Shown piece by piece: positions 5,456 through 6,190 of a stretch of DNA of 6,190 bases. The DNA comes from Bacteroidota bacterium. Lineage in GTDB: Bacteria; Bacteroidota; Bacteroidia; Chitinophagales; Chitinophagaceae. Every line of letters begins with the position of its first letter. Positions within the stretch are counted from its first letter, which is position 1. Under the pieces are notes generated by a model, which was not told the origin of the DNA, made no database searches, and saw nothing but the letters and a program-made list of their open reading frames with translations. A program made the translations under genes and the position numbers. The stretch is taken from assembly GCA_023423015.1 (NCBI GenBank), contig JAFAGE010000284.1, forward strand, positions 1 through 6,190, given 5' to 3'.

Positions 5456-6190
5456 TTATGCTTTGTCTTCGAACGAATCGGAATTTAGCAATCCCTCCGG
5501 CACGCGGAGTTCGCCGGTGTGCTCGTCGATCAGGCCGTTGCGTTCGTCTTCGATGTTCGTGGCTTGCGTGTAAACATCACCGGCGATTGGGTATTTTCTA
5601 AGTTCTTTTTTAAATAATTGAATCTGCCGGGCCTGCTCGTCGGCATCCTGGGGACCTCCATAGTCCACAAAACCAAACCCACCCCACTCACTTACAATAA
5701 GAGGAACCTGTTTCCTGTAAAAAAACGGATCACCAACAATCAGCGGAAATGCAGCAACGCCGTTTAATTCACCTTCCGTAAGCTTACGAAGTAATTCACG
5801 CCAGCGGCTTAAATCCGGAGTATATAAATGCGCAGTGAGTAAATCTGATTTCAACCGGCCCTCAAGAGAGATGTGCTGCCAACCATCGTTGTCAACAACT
5901 AAAAATTGCGGGTGGTTGATCGACATATAATGATACATGTCGATAATATATTGTCGTGTTTCCACATTCGTTGCGATATCCTGTATTCCCCAGTCTTCGT
6001 TGTATAAACTCCATATAAGTACCGAGGGATGGGTTTCAATAAGTGCGAGCATCCGCAACAATTCATCACGGTGATTCGCGCGACTGATATGACTGGAAAA
6101 ATGTGGACTCGGCACTTCCACCCATAGTAGCATACCCATTTTATCTGCCAGGTTATAAATACGTGGGTCCACCCCGGCTATGTGTATACG
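5456..6190 (-). CDS. Partial glycoside hydrolase family 2 enzyme (C-terminal catalytic barrel)
   Basis: The frame is open from the TAA at 5458-5456 to the window edge (244 residues); the N-terminal sugar-binding and immunoglobulin-like domains would lie outside. The first visible residues, RIHIAGVDPRIYNLADKMG, match the GH2 barrel pattern 'R.H....DPR...AD..G', so the GTG at 6172 is internal and not a start. The general acid/base is in HPSVLIWSLYNEDWG (E65 counted from the window edge) and the nucleophile in VPLIVSEWGGFG (E168), both intact. GDVYTQATNIEDERNGL near 205-220 is the usual GH2 closing motif. The protein ends about 25 residues later, with no extra C-terminal domain. Retaining beta-galactosidase, beta-glucuronidase and beta-mannosidase activities all occur in the family, and the fragment does not decide between them. 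The GT4-like gene lies downstream on the same strand, suggesting shared glycan metabolism. Confidence 0.9.
   Translation of the reverse strand, partial: RIHIAGVDPRIYNLADKMGMLLWVEVPSPHFSSHISRANHRDELLRMLALIETHPSVLIWSLYNEDWGIQDIATNVETRQYIIDMYHYMSINHPQFLVVDNDGWQHISLEGRLKSDLLTAHLYTPDLSRWRELLRKLTEGELNGVAAFPLIVGDPFFYRKQVPLIVSEWGGFGFVDYGGPQDADEQARQIQLFKKELRKYPIAGDVYTQATNIEDERNGLIDEHTGELRVPEGLLNSDSFEDKA

Noticed and set aside
5227..5573. Plus-strand ORFs (66 and 90 codons) through the purine-rich array
   Set aside because: The products are Arg/Gly/Glu low-complexity from the repeat, and one runs antisense into the GH2 3' end.
6170..6172. GTG at 6172 as the start of the GH2 gene
   Set aside because: The frame stays open to the window edge and the six codons before it match the GH2 barrel pattern, so the GTG is internal.

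Overview
The window looks like a chromosomal segment of a Bacteroidota bacterium, perhaps from the Chitinophagaceae or a relative. This rests on the look of the proteins (MtaB, NhaA, the QRPQHLL-type glycosyltransferase, the erythromycin-esterase-family protein), moderate GC content and mostly absent Shine-Dalgarno sequences. No rRNA or other taxonomic marker is present, so the family-level placement is a guess.

Layout. At the left edge a partial minus-strand gene starts at 94 and runs off the window; its 31 visible residues look like the N-terminus of a PlsC-type lysophospholipid acyltransferase. It is divergent from mtaB (144-1409, +), a radical-SAM tRNA methylthiotransferase. The gap between them holds an imperfect dyad. 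mtaB converges on nhaA (1381-2565, -), a Na+/H+ antiporter, and their 3' ends overlap by 29 bases. The rest of the window is all minus strand. In transcription order it is a GH2 glycoside hydrolase (5456-6190, N-terminus outside the window), a GT4-like glycosyltransferase (4069-5250), an erythromycin-esterase-family protein (2678-4057) and nhaA.

Function. GH2, the glycosyltransferase and the esterase-like protein plausibly form a small glycan-making and trimming group; the last two are 11 bases apart and very likely co-translated. Their substrates cannot be read from the sequence. plsC, mtaB and nhaA are housekeeping genes.

Most unusual signal. All three junctions between the minus-strand genes carry 7-bp periodic sequence. 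There is a 12-heptad array after the esterase-like gene (2601-2684), a short heptad-like patch across the start of that gene (4036-4070), and a purine-rich array upstream of the glycosyltransferase (about 5325-5441) that also contains G-quadruplex-type G-tract runs. The arrays supply the esterase stop codon and may have created its extra N-terminal residues. No intergenic stretch exceeds about 205 bases, and I saw no tRNA, rRNA, CRISPR array or transposase.
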